64,000 nucleotides of DNA from Sphagnum compactum (lineage: Eukaryota > Bryophyta > Sphagnopsida > Sphagnales). Position 1 is the stretch's first letter. The number at the start of each line of letters is the position of its first letter. The stretch covers positions 4,960,001-5,024,000 of the forward strand of contig OZ234503.1 in the NCBI GenBank assembly GCA_965153455.1, given 5' to 3'. The translations under genes and the position numbers were made by a program. The notes below the pieces were generated by a model, which saw nothing but the letters and a program-made list of their open reading frames with translations, had not been told where the DNA came from and did no database searches. Shown piece by piece: positions 48,066 through 60,060 of this stretch.

Positions 48066-51000
48066 CACACTGAATTGATGTGGTAATAGGTGAAAAAAAA
48101 CACAATGCGATACTATAGACATAAAGCCTTACTTATTAGACAATAAAATGCCTTACCCACTACAATTGGCCAAATGCCACATGATAATGTTAACCAAAAT
48201 TTTGTTTTCAAAATGATAGCTTAAAACTATGTTAATTTTTTCTTTTGCAATAGGTTAGTTAATAGCTCTTCCAATGGGTACAACATTGGCTTCCTCCACA
48301 AGTTCAACTTGGCTCAAAATTTGAGTACCTGTTTCTACTATAATCTTTAGTCGATTAGGTTTATATGATAGGCATCATATATACCTCTTATGCATGAAGA
48401 GTGTTAAAGATTAAAGTAATCCCCAAACCTACACCTATTTGTGGTGGGGGGTCAATGGTATGGTAATAGATAGAAACTTTAAAGCTCTTAATTTGTTATT
48501 TACCACAAATGATGATGTATCAACATGTTTAGGTACTTCAACAAGTACTATTATAGTTATGACATATAAAGGTATGATCTCTAAACTTGTTCCTCCTCTA
48601 ATGGGATTGATTGATTTGGTGGTAACAATAGGTTGCCTTCTTGGATCAGGTCCAAATGTAGATATGATGCACGTATTTTCCATGTGCTGGTTTTAATATC
48701 CACAAACACAAAAAAAGGTGGTTCATATTTTAAATTTAGAAAAATAGTTCAATAGGCTTGTAGTTCCAATTGGGGATTACTGGAGCTTGTGAAGGAGAAG
48801 GTGAACCAACGAGTAGGAGGTAGAAGGCATATTCCAAATATAGTACATCCATGTTAAAATATACCCCGACAAAAATATATTTTGCCACATTAACAACAAC
48901 TCACACATCATCACTACCACATGGATTTGCCACATGGACACCTAACAACAATGTCTTTGTTTAATCAAATGTTAGTACAAAAATCTACCAAGGTTGGTGC
49001 CCCATGTGTTGAAGTAAAAAAAATAATTTGGCACATTTATTATGAATTTTTCCCTTTAATTTTAAACATGTCCTATGTGGCAGAATATTATGTATTAGCA
49101 TATTTTGCATTGCCACATCATTCATGGCCATTATCATCTTGGCTGTTATAATGGGATACAAATCAAACATAGTTATAATAAGAACTTGTTAGCAAAACAT
49201 AAGTGGTCAAATATAATAATTATCTATATAATACAAAAATCTTTTGACAAAAGATATTTCAACCATTTTAACAACATTATTATGAATAAGATATTTTTAA
49301 AACACACTATAAAATTGATGCGCAATTTGTAAATGTATTTTACAAAGGGTTAGTAATTGAGGGCATCACTATAGGAATGTAAGAAGAGAATGCAAGAAAT
49401 TGACAAGTACATTATTATGAATATCTATCTAGAACTGATTCATTGGGTGTGTTGGCCATGGATTGTCTCCAGGAGGTTGTCACAAGTTGTTTAAGAACTT
49501 AAGGCAAATCAATTTTATCATTGTCCCGTATACCTTGTACTCTTGCAAGTGGTTAAAAGATGCCCAATACCCAAGCTTTGCCTAGAACTTTGCATCTATA
49601 TTCTTCAACTTTCTTCTCTCTACTAATGGGTAATACTCCAAATCTCTTGGTGTTCGAGAAGAATGCTTGGGATATGGCTATCGTGACATTGTGTAAATGA
49701 ACAATTCAATTTAGAATTCGTCTTCTTTGATTGTTACTTGGAAGCTCACCAAAAGATACTAAACTCTATTCATGTAATATTACAAAGTTGTAAACATTTC
49801 CCAAAGGCCAAATTTTTATAGGGTCGCTTTTAAATTATTGCATTCAATGATCTCTTCAAATCTGTCTAACATTATTTGGACTATTTGGATGGGACTAACT
49901 ACACTAAAACGTTATAATTGGCAGAACAACTATGTTTCCTACTCATTTCATGCATGGTGTGTGTAACATGTAACTGTGATCAATTACTGGCCCTTGGGGC
50001 CTGATGTGGCTTCATGCCATTTTTTGTTTACATTTTTTTTTACATGCCATGTGTCTAGTTCATGGCTTTTGGCACCTATTATTCCTACATTTCATTGCAT
50101 TCTTACATAGACCCTCATATCAAGTATGAAACACTCAAAACATTTCCAAACTTCAATTGATATTTAGATGTACAAGAGATCTTTAAGTATGTAGTGAGGG
50201 TATTTAAACAATCATGTGAACAATCTAAACATGTTTATATCTCAACTAATGTGTGTTATGAATATTGGAATAAAAATTTACACATATTGGAGGAATTTAA
50301 TTTGTTGCATTTTTCACCCTATGAAACCCACATGGTTAAGTTGATGGCTTGGTGAATTTCCTTGTGAACATCCTCCATACTTGTACAATGTTTTTGTGGT
50401 TGGTTGTTCAAAAAAAGTATCATAAGCATTTTCATCACTGTCCCATATATCTTATAATATTACAAGTGATTAAAATATCCCCATCATTTAATGATTGTTT
50501 GCATACCTACATCTATGTCAGTCTTGAAATCTCTTCTCTTTACCATCGGAAACATATCCAAATCTAGTAGTGTTCATGAATGTTTTTAGTGGTTATTTTT
50601 TTGATGTTTTGTGTCAACATTAGTTCATTCAATTTTTTCAATAATCAATTTCAATGTTCAATTCCAACCACTATTTAGTTTAACATTTGTATTGTTCCAT
50701 AATTTATTGTAATTAATGGTATTTTTCTTTCTCCTTTAGTTGTTGATTCGTTGTTTCTTTTTACTATCATACATGCCTCGTGGTTTTAGGGCCGATATTG
50801 TCATCTAACGATTCATTGGTTGTTTTAAAACTTGTTCCTTGAATCTTATGGCAACTAAATTCGCCTGCCTAGAGTTGCATAGAGTCGTCTTCGAGGTTTC
50901 AAGAATTTTGTTGATAACAGGTTTCTAAAGGTTACTAAATCCTCTGTTGACAAATCGCTAAATAAAAAGTGTTATGGAATCGATTTTTTCAAACTTGTGC

Positions 51001-51603
51001 ATTCTTTAAAAAAATCCATGGTATGTGTAAATGTTGCCCATTGGTAGTCTTTCGTATCCTCCTTCAAAATGTGTACAATTTGTTTCAATATTACAAGACT
51101 TTTTTTGTCTATCTTTGCATTCGCCCATCGTTAGGCTGCCCATTCGTCTGTTTTGTCAATTGCTCTTTTCCATTTTGTTCTGATAACAAATGCTAAAAGG
51201 GGGATAACTGAATGTTGTTTCTTTGACATTCCCAAGGTTTTGTTGTCATTTCACATATTCTATCCAGTACTGTTTAGATTAATGTATATTCAATCATTGA
51301 TTCCAATGTGTTTGGTGTGAAAATTATTTGCAATTTTCCTCTTTCCATGGTAAAATAGAAGCTTGTTGTATAGATTGGGCAAATTAGTAACATAGAAAAA
51401 AATGTAATTTGATTTTGCTAGTAGCAAGAATGGTGTTAAACACAAAGGTTAAAAGAGTGAACGAAAATAAAAAATAACTTAAACTAGTGTAGGCAATGTG
51501 AAGTGTCATGGGTTGTTTCGTATTATCTTTGTTACTAATGGGCACATGCCTCTTAGTGGTGAACAATTGATGATTGGATTGGCACATTCCTCTTGGTGGG
51601 TCT
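48066..51603. other. AT-rich intergenic DNA between the LINE remnant and CACTA copy B
   Basis: No supported gene or RNA. Two loosely similar stretches occur (49440-49720 and 50340-50600), sharing wording such as CATTGTCCCGTATACCTTGTA/CACTGTCCCATATATCTTATA (each compared in part) and CTACATCTATG/TGCATCTATAT contexts, probably an old duplication. Confidence 0.45.
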
Positions 51604-51640
51604 CACTACTACATATTGTGCCTTTTTGCGAAAGGGCCAA
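51604..51640 (+). repeat. CACTA terminal inverted repeat, copy B
   Basis: CACTACTACATATTGTGCC followed by CTTTTTGCGAAAGGGCC. It is the inverse of the end of copy A at 5051-5086, with two or three differences after base 19. Preceding bases TCT would be the target duplication. Confidence 0.9.
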
Positions 51641-52200
51641 ACAAAAAACCTGAAGGGTTTACGAAGCAAAAACAACCTGCCATATTTGCAATGCGACACG
51701 CATCGCAACTTGTGCAGCACCACCCATCGCTAATTTATAATGTACCTTATTTCATCGCAGCACTTTTGCGACATATACCACAAACAAAACTTTGCGACCC
51801 GCTAAGTCTTCGTCCACCCTAGCGATATTCCACACTTCGCAACGTTTAATCATACTCAAAACATCGCACATTTTACAATACACAAAGTATCGCTACAAAT
51901 TTTGAGAGTCACAAGACATCGCAAGCTTGCGTTACTCAGCGCCTCGCATTTTGCGTTTGAATATGTATCGCAAACCTCATCACAAATTTTTACAAAACTT
52001 TCCGATGATGTACGTATCGCAAGTTGCGATGTGCGTTAGCTCGCAAATTAGTGAAAAGGTTATTGGAGAAGGAAGTTTCGCAAAAGGTTTCGCAATGTCA
52101 TTTGATTCCCAAAACGCCATAAAAAAAATAAAAAATATTTTAAACCAAATGGAAGCTATAAATCCACTTAACCATTACTATAATCTATTTTGCCTTGGCA
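51641..52200 (-). repeat. Subterminal repeat region of CACTA copy B
   Basis: Dense CATCGCA, TTGCGA and TTCGCAA words on both strands, as at the end of copy A. It is shorter than the copy A counterpart because of several deletions, for example near 51660-51690. Confidence 0.8.
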
Positions 52201-52365
52201 AACTGAGTGAAAATATCAGTAAAATATGCATAGCAGTGCTCCTATTTTTAAAAATAAAATTACACAATGGAGCAGAATAGGTAGAAAATGACACAATGAA
52301 CATTGTGCAGTAATATAGAACCACAAGCCTGAATGGCAATTTGCATAAAATTAATGAGTAGTACA

Positions 52366-55300
52366 TTATACGTGGTCATCATCCACCTCAGAGGTTGTAA
52401 ACACAACCTCTGGTTTCTCACCTAGAATAAAACGGGACCGTGGCACATATGTGACAACAAGTGACCACTCCTCTGGGTTTGGGGGATAAGGAAGATAAAA
52501 GCATTGTTCTACATGACTGGGAAAAGTAAATGGCTCTGAAGTTTGCCAATGAGATGGCTGATAACTGGTGGCAGATGTCTTTAACCGTGTGTGTCCGCAC
52601 TCATCCTGAACTACAGTGCAATTTGCACCAGCAAGGTTCACTTTAAACCACTTGCACTTAAACACATACTCTTCAAACTTTGAATGTGCATCATAAGATA
52701 CCACCAAAATCTCTTGCAGCTTTCCATAATGTGGCACAATATCTCAAACAATATTCCTGTCATGCCGATTGCTTCTAGAGTCCTGAATGAATTGCCCTTG
52801 AACTCCACAGTCAAAGGTGCGGCCCCTCTTTTCATCCAAACTGGAAATCCTGAAATTAATATTGTGTTAGGCATTGTGAGTCAACAACTTATATGATAAT
52901 ACAAACTTCATGCCCATAAAAATCATCCTAGAACATTCTAAAAAACTTGTCTGGAATGTGAAGATGAGTTAATATGCCTAATGAAATAGAAAAAATAAAT
53001 ACCTGAAATGTCTTCCTTGTGTCCACATTGCTGAACGTGTTGTCACAACTCTCAGTGGTCCATGAACAATGGTGCGAACATCATCTGTGATCTCTGGAAA
53101 ACATGCTATACTTTCTCCTTGTGCCAACAATTGATCCACTTCAGCCAACTTCTCTTTCATGTACTTATGAAACGTAGGAAAAATCCTTGATCTCCCACTC
53201 ATACTTTTGGCATTCTCATAGAAGTTCCTCCACTCTTCCATGACATTGCTATTATTCAACATGAATGTGGTCAGCTGAATTAACTCTGTAGGTAATAACA
53301 TACGTGTTTTGATGGCACCAGTCAAACGGTCTTCCTCCTCTTCTCTTTCCTCCATCCAGACATGAGGACATGATGGATCTATAGTGGCCAAGATGTTGGT
53401 GCAATAAAACATGCTCTTTGCTGCCAAGTGTCCTGTTGCCATGCTTCCCTCCACTCGTGCATGGTTACGGACATAACCCTTTAATACTGCCATATATCTT
53501 TCAAGCCAATACATCCACCGACAATGCACAGGACCAGCAATGGCTATTTCATCCACAAGGTGAACTAGTAAATGCACTTGACAATCAAAAAATGATGGAG
53601 GGAAGGCCTTTTCCAACTTGCATACCACCTCTGCTGCTATTACCCTCATTCTTGGAATCTCCTCTACAAATAATTCCTTTGAGCATACCCATCTCAATAG
53701 ATATCCCAGTGACCAAAGAGCATTTTGTACTTCTGCACTAGCTAAGCCTATTATTGCCACAGGCAATATGTGCTGCAGTAAACGATGATAGTCATGTGTC
53801 TTGAGATACCTTGGCCACTTGTGGTCATCGTCCCTACCAAAAGCTTTTTGAAGATTAGCTCCATAACCTACAACAAGGATCCATAAAATTATACAAAAGT
53901 ATTATAGACATCCAACAGATAACATTCTATACTTCAAACTCTTTTTCCAGTATAAGGCATACAGATTTAAATATAAATAAAAGCAACAGAGTACTTCTAA
54001 ATTCAACCCTTGCCATCAAAGTTCAAACCTGTAGGGAATCGCATCTCTCCTATGCGATTTCGAAAGTCTTTTCTTTCCTGTGTAGTAAGTGTCCATGGAG
54101 CTGATGGTCGCTGCTCAATACTTGTGTTAGGATCAACAATAATCCACACATCGGGATGCCTCTCAAAATCCTCACAGGCCTCCCTAAAGTTACTGTTCTT
54201 CTCTCCATAGAGCTGTTTTATGATAGCCTTTCCCACATTTCCCTCAATGTGCATGGGGTCCAAGAGATGACGTATTTTCAGCTCACCCCAGTAGGGCAAG
54301 CTGTTGAGTATACCCCACCTTGTCAATCCACTACCCTCAAACACCATAGAATCATTTGGGTGAATAACTCTATTGGCCACATCCCTCCAATATGCAAAAG
54401 TGGTAGCTTCTGGAATATCACGCTCATCACCATAAGGCATGTCATAAGATGAAAATAAAAGTGGGTCTGATCTCATATCATGTCCCAGTGGAAGAAACTT
54501 TGTATGGCCAAGGTAAACAATTTTGCGAAAATGGCTTGAGTATTTAGCCATGTCCTCCAAACTTGGGCCACATGTAGAGCAGGCCTTGTAGCCTTGAGTT
54601 TGCAGCCCACTTACAAAACCAAACCCTGATTGTAGAAGAACTGAATATTAGAACAACAAACAATCACAAAACAGAATAATAATAAAAAATATAGAGGCAT
54701 GTGCATGATTTCTTACCACGATAATCATGCATTGTCCACATGCAGATTGCCCTCAACTTGAATACACGTGGTATTCCTCCAGTGGTCTTCCTCCCATCAT
54801 ATGCCCATACTCCATCCCACAATGTTTTGAGCTCATCGACCACTAGTGCTAAGTAGGTGTCTAGGTTTTTCACCTTACTTGGCCCTGGGATAATAAGAGA
54901 AAGCAGCAAAAATCCTTTTTTCATAGACAACCACGGAGGAAGGTTGTAATTCATGACAACAACTGGCCAAACAAAGGTAGGTCGTCCCTTTCCTCCAAGT
55001 GAATGTGGACTAACACCATCTGATGCTAACCCCAACCTCACATGCCTAGGGTCACGCTCAAACTCTGGCCATGTTGACTCCACATGCTTGTGAGCAGGAG
55101 AGCCAACCGGTAACCTCATAACACCAGGCTCTGATCGATGTTTCTTATGCCAAACCATTAACTCGGCCAAGTCTGTACATCGATACATGTGCAGCAAGCG
55201 AGGAATAATGGGAAACCACCTTACTGATTTCCTGGGCACCTTCTCTGTAAGCATGTGAGGATCATATCGAGCCTCTTCACATGTACTGCACTCCGTTAAA

Positions 55301-55875
55301 TGGGCATTGTTCCCATGAAATAGCATGCAGTCATTAACACATGCATGGACAATTTGATACTCCATGCCTATGGAGGATAAGATCTTTTTAGCCTCCTTCC
55401 AAGATCCTGGCAAAACATTTTCCTTAGGCAGCAAGAGGCTATGACAATACTGGAAAATGTCTAACAACATAGTATTGCTTGCCTTGTGTTTTGCTTGGAT
55501 GTTTAACAACCCCAGTATGGCTGCTAAACGGCTTAACCTTGCACCTTGAAAAATAGGTGTTTGAGCATGTGCCTCCGCCTCTTGCCACTGCCGTTGTCCC
55601 TGGGCAGTATGTTGATGACGTGGATCATCTGCATTGGCTCCTTCATCATGTGGGTTGCCAGACATATCATCAACTATGTCAAGTCCAAACCAGTCAACCA
55701 TGAAGTCATCCATCGCTTGTTCTTGGTTTGCAGGCAGTGGTGCTTCCTGAACTAGTTGAGAGACACCTTCATCATGAGCAGACAAGTCATTTGATGAAGA
55801 GTGAGTTGATGAAGAGTCTGATTTGTGTGGCATGCCCATTTCCCGATATGTTGCTCTCAACCTCCGTGGCAGCAT
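52366..55875 (-). pseudogene. CACTA tnp2-type transposase, copy B, four exons, one nonsense codon
   Basis: Predicted exons are 55875-54717, 54625-54008, 53867-53003 and 52849-52366, with GT/AG borders and phases equal to copy A. Exon 1 encodes the Transposase_21 part without interruption (HACVNDCMLF, RHVRLGLASDGVSP, YNLPPWLSMK). Exon 2 has CSTCGPSLED and LLDPMHIEGNVGK. Exon 3 is DUF4218-like (LLQHILPVAIIGL, WMYWLERYMAVLKGYVRN) and exon 4 DUF4216-like (SYDAHSKFEEYVFKCKWF). The only break seen is TGA at 52746-52744, where copy A has CGA; a product would lose most of the DUF4216-like part. Whether a shortened protein keeps activity is unknown. The Met at 55875 (MLPRRLRATYREMG) is the first in frame after a stop. 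Confidence 0.88.
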
Positions 55876-56042
55876 GTCTTCAGAAGGCCGAATATTCTAT
55901 GCAATACCAAATCCAGAAGATCTTAACTATATACCAAGCATAGTTGCATATTACATTATAAATAAAAAATGCCAAAATGCATGTATATAGATATGGTATG
56001 TTATGTTTTAAACAAAATACATAGTTCAGAAATGGTGGAATC

Positions 56043-57366
56043 CTAATTCCACTCATAGTGTGTAAACAACTCATCTCCTGATCTGATGGTCCTAGTAGCT
56101 ATAACCAGGCAATGGTCTTCATGATAAGTCTGGCCATATGGTGTTAGAGGAGGTCCCTCAACAAAAACCCACTCACAATTAGCCCTACGCTTAGGCTGAA
56201 TCCCCACCGTACTGTTGATGAAACCAGCAATGTTTCCAGAACGTATGGGGTCTCCATCTATCACCCTCCCATCACTATGCCTCCTAGTGCTACCAGCAAA
56301 TGTGTCCATCTCAAGAGCAAAGGTCTTCCACTCAAGATGTTGTGTGAGGATCATGATCCAATGTTTTCTCTTATAGATAGGCCCACCATAAGGGAACAAA
56401 GTAGGACCCTCTCTACGACAACTAGCTGAATCCTCTACAATGATGTCCTCACAAGCATATATTCCATAGCCATGCCTCTCTCCAAGTGTAGAGGTCTTAA
56501 CAATCCATCGTCTACCCCAAACCACAACCTCCTCATCATAGGGCAAACTATCAAACAACCCAAGAACTGCAGGGTTCCATGACTGGATAATATTGGCACA
56601 TTTGCCAGTGAACTCACACATACCCCATCTGCCCTCAACAATAGTCCTAGCACGACCCTCACTTGGACGTTGTGCTTTGGATCGCTGCCTAATGGAGGGC
56701 ACACGTGGCCTTTCCTCATGATGTGGCTTACTGGCCTCATGAAAGGTACCAATCCCTACAGCAAATGCATGCGAAAGTGCATTTCCTATGGCAGCTAAAA
56801 CCCCTTGTGATAGAACATAGGGTGGTGGTGTCATACGGGAACCCTATTACATTCAAAAAACCACAACAAACCATGGAAGTGAAAATAGTTTCAAAGAGGA
56901 TTTCATGAAAAATAACATGTATCAAAGAGGAAAAATGACAATGGTAAAATGACACTTATTACATGAGATGAAAAAGCTCCTGGGGTAAGACCACGATGAC
57001 GCCCAAATCGCTGAATGTGTTGAGCACAAACATATGACTTTTGTGAAATCTGACCAACACACTTGGTGCATTGGCAAAGCTGCCGAGGTGGACCACGAGG
57101 AGAATGAGACACCTCTGCCTGCGTATGAGCTGATGTGCCTTCATTTGAGGAGGATGAATCACTAATGGAGACAACGGAGGAGGAAGACATATCATCTGTC
57201 ACATTAATAAGGCAAAGACCAGATTAGACTTTCAAAAATCATGTGATATAATAATATAAACCCTTGACTACTCATAAATTGAGATTACCTAAACCAAAAA
57301 GAAATGCATACCTGCATCCAATGTGGGCTCAACAATGCCTATAGGACTGGTTGCCCGAAACCCTTT
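56043..57366 (-). CDS. CACTA-borne gene: Cys/His cluster plus SET domain (copy B)
   Basis: Predicted exons: about 57366-57312, 57195-56963 and 56843-56043. The joins are in frame (VEPTLDA then DDMSSSS; GAFSSH then GSRMTPPP), with GTATGC/GACAG and GTAATA/ATAG borders. The start is not settled; a further 5' exon is possible. Exon 2 encodes a Ser/Thr/Glu-rich stretch and LCQCTKCVGQISQKSYVCAQ followed by H and RFGRHRG. This C-x-C-x2-C...C-x2-H cluster resembles the transposase-associated domain usually at the N-terminus of tnp2. Exon 3 encodes the SET domain in its last ~150 residues: YGIYACED, FPYGGPIYK, GNIAGFINSTVG, ANCEWVF and IRSGDELFTHYEWN. It would be a nuclear lysine methyltransferase-like protein; target unknown. 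The domain is uninterrupted in both copies. Confidence 0.72.
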
Positions 57367-57720
57367 GGCATATGCAAAAAAAACAACAAAATGTTAAAGC
57401 CAGAATAAATTAAAACTTTGCAAACCCATTGCGAACCCCCCACCATCGCATCCCTCTTCGCATCTGCATACGTTACTTAAACCAAAGCCCTAAACCCTTC
57501 AACTTCCTCCTACATTAGCGAAGCCCCAGACTTTGCAACTCTCTAACTTTGCGAAACTAATAGCATTGCATGGCCTTCGGAAATGCGTCCGTTAGTCATT
57601 TTTGAAACCCAGACTCCTTTGCGATAAATAGCGTATCGCAAGTTGCGATGCGGATTACATCGCAAGACCTGAATTGCCGAAAGTCCTTAAGCTGGAACGG
57701 AATCCCTTGAAGGTGTAGTG
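57367..57720. promoter_or_regulatory. Divergent intergenic region with GCGA-type repeat words
   Basis: This stretch separates the minus-strand SET gene from the plus-strand gene at 57837. It holds at least ten TTGCGA, CATCGCA or TTCGCA words, the same as in the terminal arrays. It ends in GGTGTAGTG at 57720. A shared, self-regulated promoter bound by an element protein is a reasonable inference. Confidence 0.5.
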
Positions 57721-57836
57721 TAATCTTTCTGGGGGTCTAGACTAGAGTAGGACGACGAGTGAATTTGAATTCATTCTCGGCATTATTCGAGAAGTGTCGA
57801 AGGAAAGCTTGGGCAGAGAGGAGGTTGCGGATTACA

Positions 57837-59583
57837 ATGGCTGGGACTGGTGGAGGGGGTTCTGGGTCTAGAGGAGGTGACAACAATGAGGAAAGGTTGA
57901 GGAAGATGGTTGTTGATCACTTGAGAGCTTCAGAACTGTTTGCAATCGATAATAGGACACCTGAAGGGCTGGCATCCTTGACAGCCATCTTAGGTCAAGC
58001 ATTGCAAGCAGGGCTGACTGCTGGGGAGGAGGAAGCAAGGAAGGCTGCAGAAGCCAAGGCAGCAGAGAAGAAGAGAAAGAGAGATGAGGGAGCAACAACA
58101 GGAGCTCTCTCACCTAGAACTCTCGAGAAGAAAAGGAGGAAGGATGAGAGGGATGCCATCAGAAAGGAGAAGCTCGACCTGAAGAAGGAGGAGGAGAGGA
58201 AGAAGCTCCCTCTGATAACATTGGCAGAGGAGGGAATTCCAACCGAGCTGGCATACACTGGGGCCAAGAGCACCATTAGGCACATTGTCTCCACCAACTT
58301 TGCACGAGGAGTTGAGTGGGGCACTCTCTCAAAGGCAGAGCAGAAGAGAGTGATAAATCAGGTCAAGGGAACATTTCGAAATGGAGGAGAGCTTGATTCA
58401 TAGTGGATTGCAGACAAGATCTCCAATTCAATGTCTCAAGCAAGATACCATGACAGGATGAAGATTCGTGCTCACCTGAGAGACTTGAATGTGTACAGGA
58501 ACTTGGAGAGGCCACTTCAGTTCTCAGAAGACATCTGGAATGCCTTCTACCAGTCTGAGGTGCAGTTGAAAGCAGCAAGGCAGCTGAAGGAAATCACAGA
58601 GCAGCTAGCCAAGGCTTTGAAGGCAAGAGAGTTTGGGAGGTCTGACCGTGACCTGAAGGCACTGGAGCTGAAGCTTGCTGAATGCCAATCAGTGGTGGAC
58701 GAGGTTGGTGATCCACCATTGAAGTTCCTCAAGGCAGCAGAGCGAGTGAAACTGGTTCCACCCACCACCCACAGGCTAGGGCAAGGTGGCATTCCCGGCC
58801 TCAAAGCAGCATTTGTAAGTACCCTCCCTCTCCTCCATTTCTTTCCTGCAAAGATTCGAATAAAGTTGAGTTTTTGTGGAGTTAAATAGGACTGTTTGCG
58901 ATACCTTTGCGATGCGAATTGCATCGCAAATATAGGTCAAATGACGTTTGTTTCACAAAGATACGATGGGATTTGTTTCGCAAACTGCTTCGCAAGTTTC
59001 AGTATGCAAAGGTCTGCGCTTCGCAAAAGTGGTCAGAGACTTGAATAGATTCTTTATGCGTTTTTATTGACCTGTTATATTATGGGGATAGTACAAGAGG
59101 TACAAGAGGAAGATCACATCTGCAGAAATGACAATGGGCCAGGAGCATGGCAAGGAGCATCTTTTTGAACATGTTGATGCACTATTGGTGAGTGGGTTTG
59201 GTTGGGATTCAATTTCTGTTTGTGTTGAGATTGTTTTCATTTGAATCAAGATTTTCATTTATGGTGTTGACTAAGCTTTGCATGTTGAAATGCAGGCATC
59301 TAAGGGTGAGAGTGAGAGCTCCCAGGGCAGCAGTGATGAGGAGGAGAGAGGCACTAGCACTACTCCTAGTGCTACCACTAGCAGTGGACCCAGTTCATTT
59401 GCTAGTCGAAATGCAGGTTCTGTAGGGGGCAAAGATAAAGAGGATAGGGAGGACGAGGAGGACGAGGAGGAGGGGCAGGGGGACGATGAAGAGAGGGAGG
59501 AGGATGAGCAGCCTCCGCCTCCACCAGAGAACACTAGGAAGAAAAGATTCAAGGAAAAAATCCAAGAGGGGAAGTCTAGATAG
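57837..59583 (+). pseudogene. Putative TNPA-like nuclear protein of CACTA copy B, three exons, one TAG
   Basis: Predicted exons are 57837-58814, 59092-59186 and 59296-59583 (GTAAGT/ATAG and GTGAGT/GCAG borders, both phase 0). The start ATG has the good context ACAATGG. The product has a Gly/Ser-rich start, an Ala/Glu-rich helix, and basic nuclear-signal-like runs (EKKRKRDE, LEKKRRKDERDAIRKEK). A helical region follows (RGVEWGTLSKAEQKRVINQV to WIADKISNSMSQARYHDRMK), then the Lys/Glu-rich ALKAREFGRSDRDLKALELK and an acidic Asp/Glu tail ending KKRFKEKIQEGKSR. An in-frame TAG (58401-58403) sits in ELDS-stop-WIADK; CAG is the likely ancestor. The order of parts fits the second CACTA protein, which binds subterminal repeats. 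No named domain is certain. Confidence 0.6.
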
Positions 59584-59779
59584 ACAGCTAGTGTGTTAGA
59601 TACCCAAGGGTTGCAAACCCTTTTACATTGTAAATTTTGAAATTTTGATATAGATATTTTTTTTTGCCTTCCAAAGTGACTCCAAATGAATATAAACCCT
59701 GCTTCCAAAATAAGAATACAATGCCATGCTCTTGCGATACACAGTGGATCTCAAAACCATTTGCGGGTCATAATTCTTC

Positions 59780-60060
59780 CACTACTAGAAATTCTGTCAT
59801 ATGTAACCACCATGTTTGCAACTGGGATGCAACTACCGATCGCATGCAACTACAATGGATTTTTGCCCCCTTTTTGGGTGTGTATGCAACTATGGTGCAA
59901 CTATGATCACCTTCATCCCAACCTTTGGATGATTTCTGTGATATATCATCGTATATATTTTATATATCATCGTATAAATTTGATATGCATATACTCATAG
60001 TTGCATGTGTAACCAAAATATGCCAACTATGGTCTTTTGGTAAGCTAGGTACACATTTTT
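59780..60060 (+). mobile_element. One end of a second TTGCAAC-family CACTA element
   Basis: It begins CACTACTAGAAATTCTGTC, the same terminus (two differences) as the right end of the element at 21780-26752. It carries TTGCAACTG, GATGCAACTA, CATGCAACTA and AGTTGCATG words. The preceding bases are TTC. I did not find the opposite end before 64000; it is either truncated or the family is too diverged to see. Confidence 0.7.

Larger units (their letters stand above)
51604..59779 (-). mobile_element. Large CACTA (EnSpm) transposon, copy B, inverted relative to copy A
   Basis: It starts at 51604 with CACTACTACATATTGTGCC, preceded by TCT. On the minus strand it carries the tnp2 gene (55875-52366) and the SET gene (about 57366-56043). 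A divergent plus-strand gene follows (57837-59583). GCGAT/TTCGCAA words occur in the 51640-52200 end, in 57410-57670, inside an intron at 58890-59030, and again at 59730-59770 (TTGCGATACACAGTGGATCT is close to subterminal wording of copy A). This suggests the element reaches about 59779. Its far terminus is not visible; another CACTA end begins at 59780 and may have interrupted or replaced it. The right border is therefore an inference. Confidence 0.75.

Noticed and set aside
48435-48696. Overlapping 82- and 85-codon ORFs on both strands
   Set aside because: A sense/antisense pair without motifs or a link to the nearby LINE frame.
57712-57720. GGTGTAGTG as the right CACTA end of copy B
   Set aside because: Only CACTAC is shared with the terminus at 51604. 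The next three bases (TAA) do not match TCT before 51604, and GCGA words continue beyond it to 59770.
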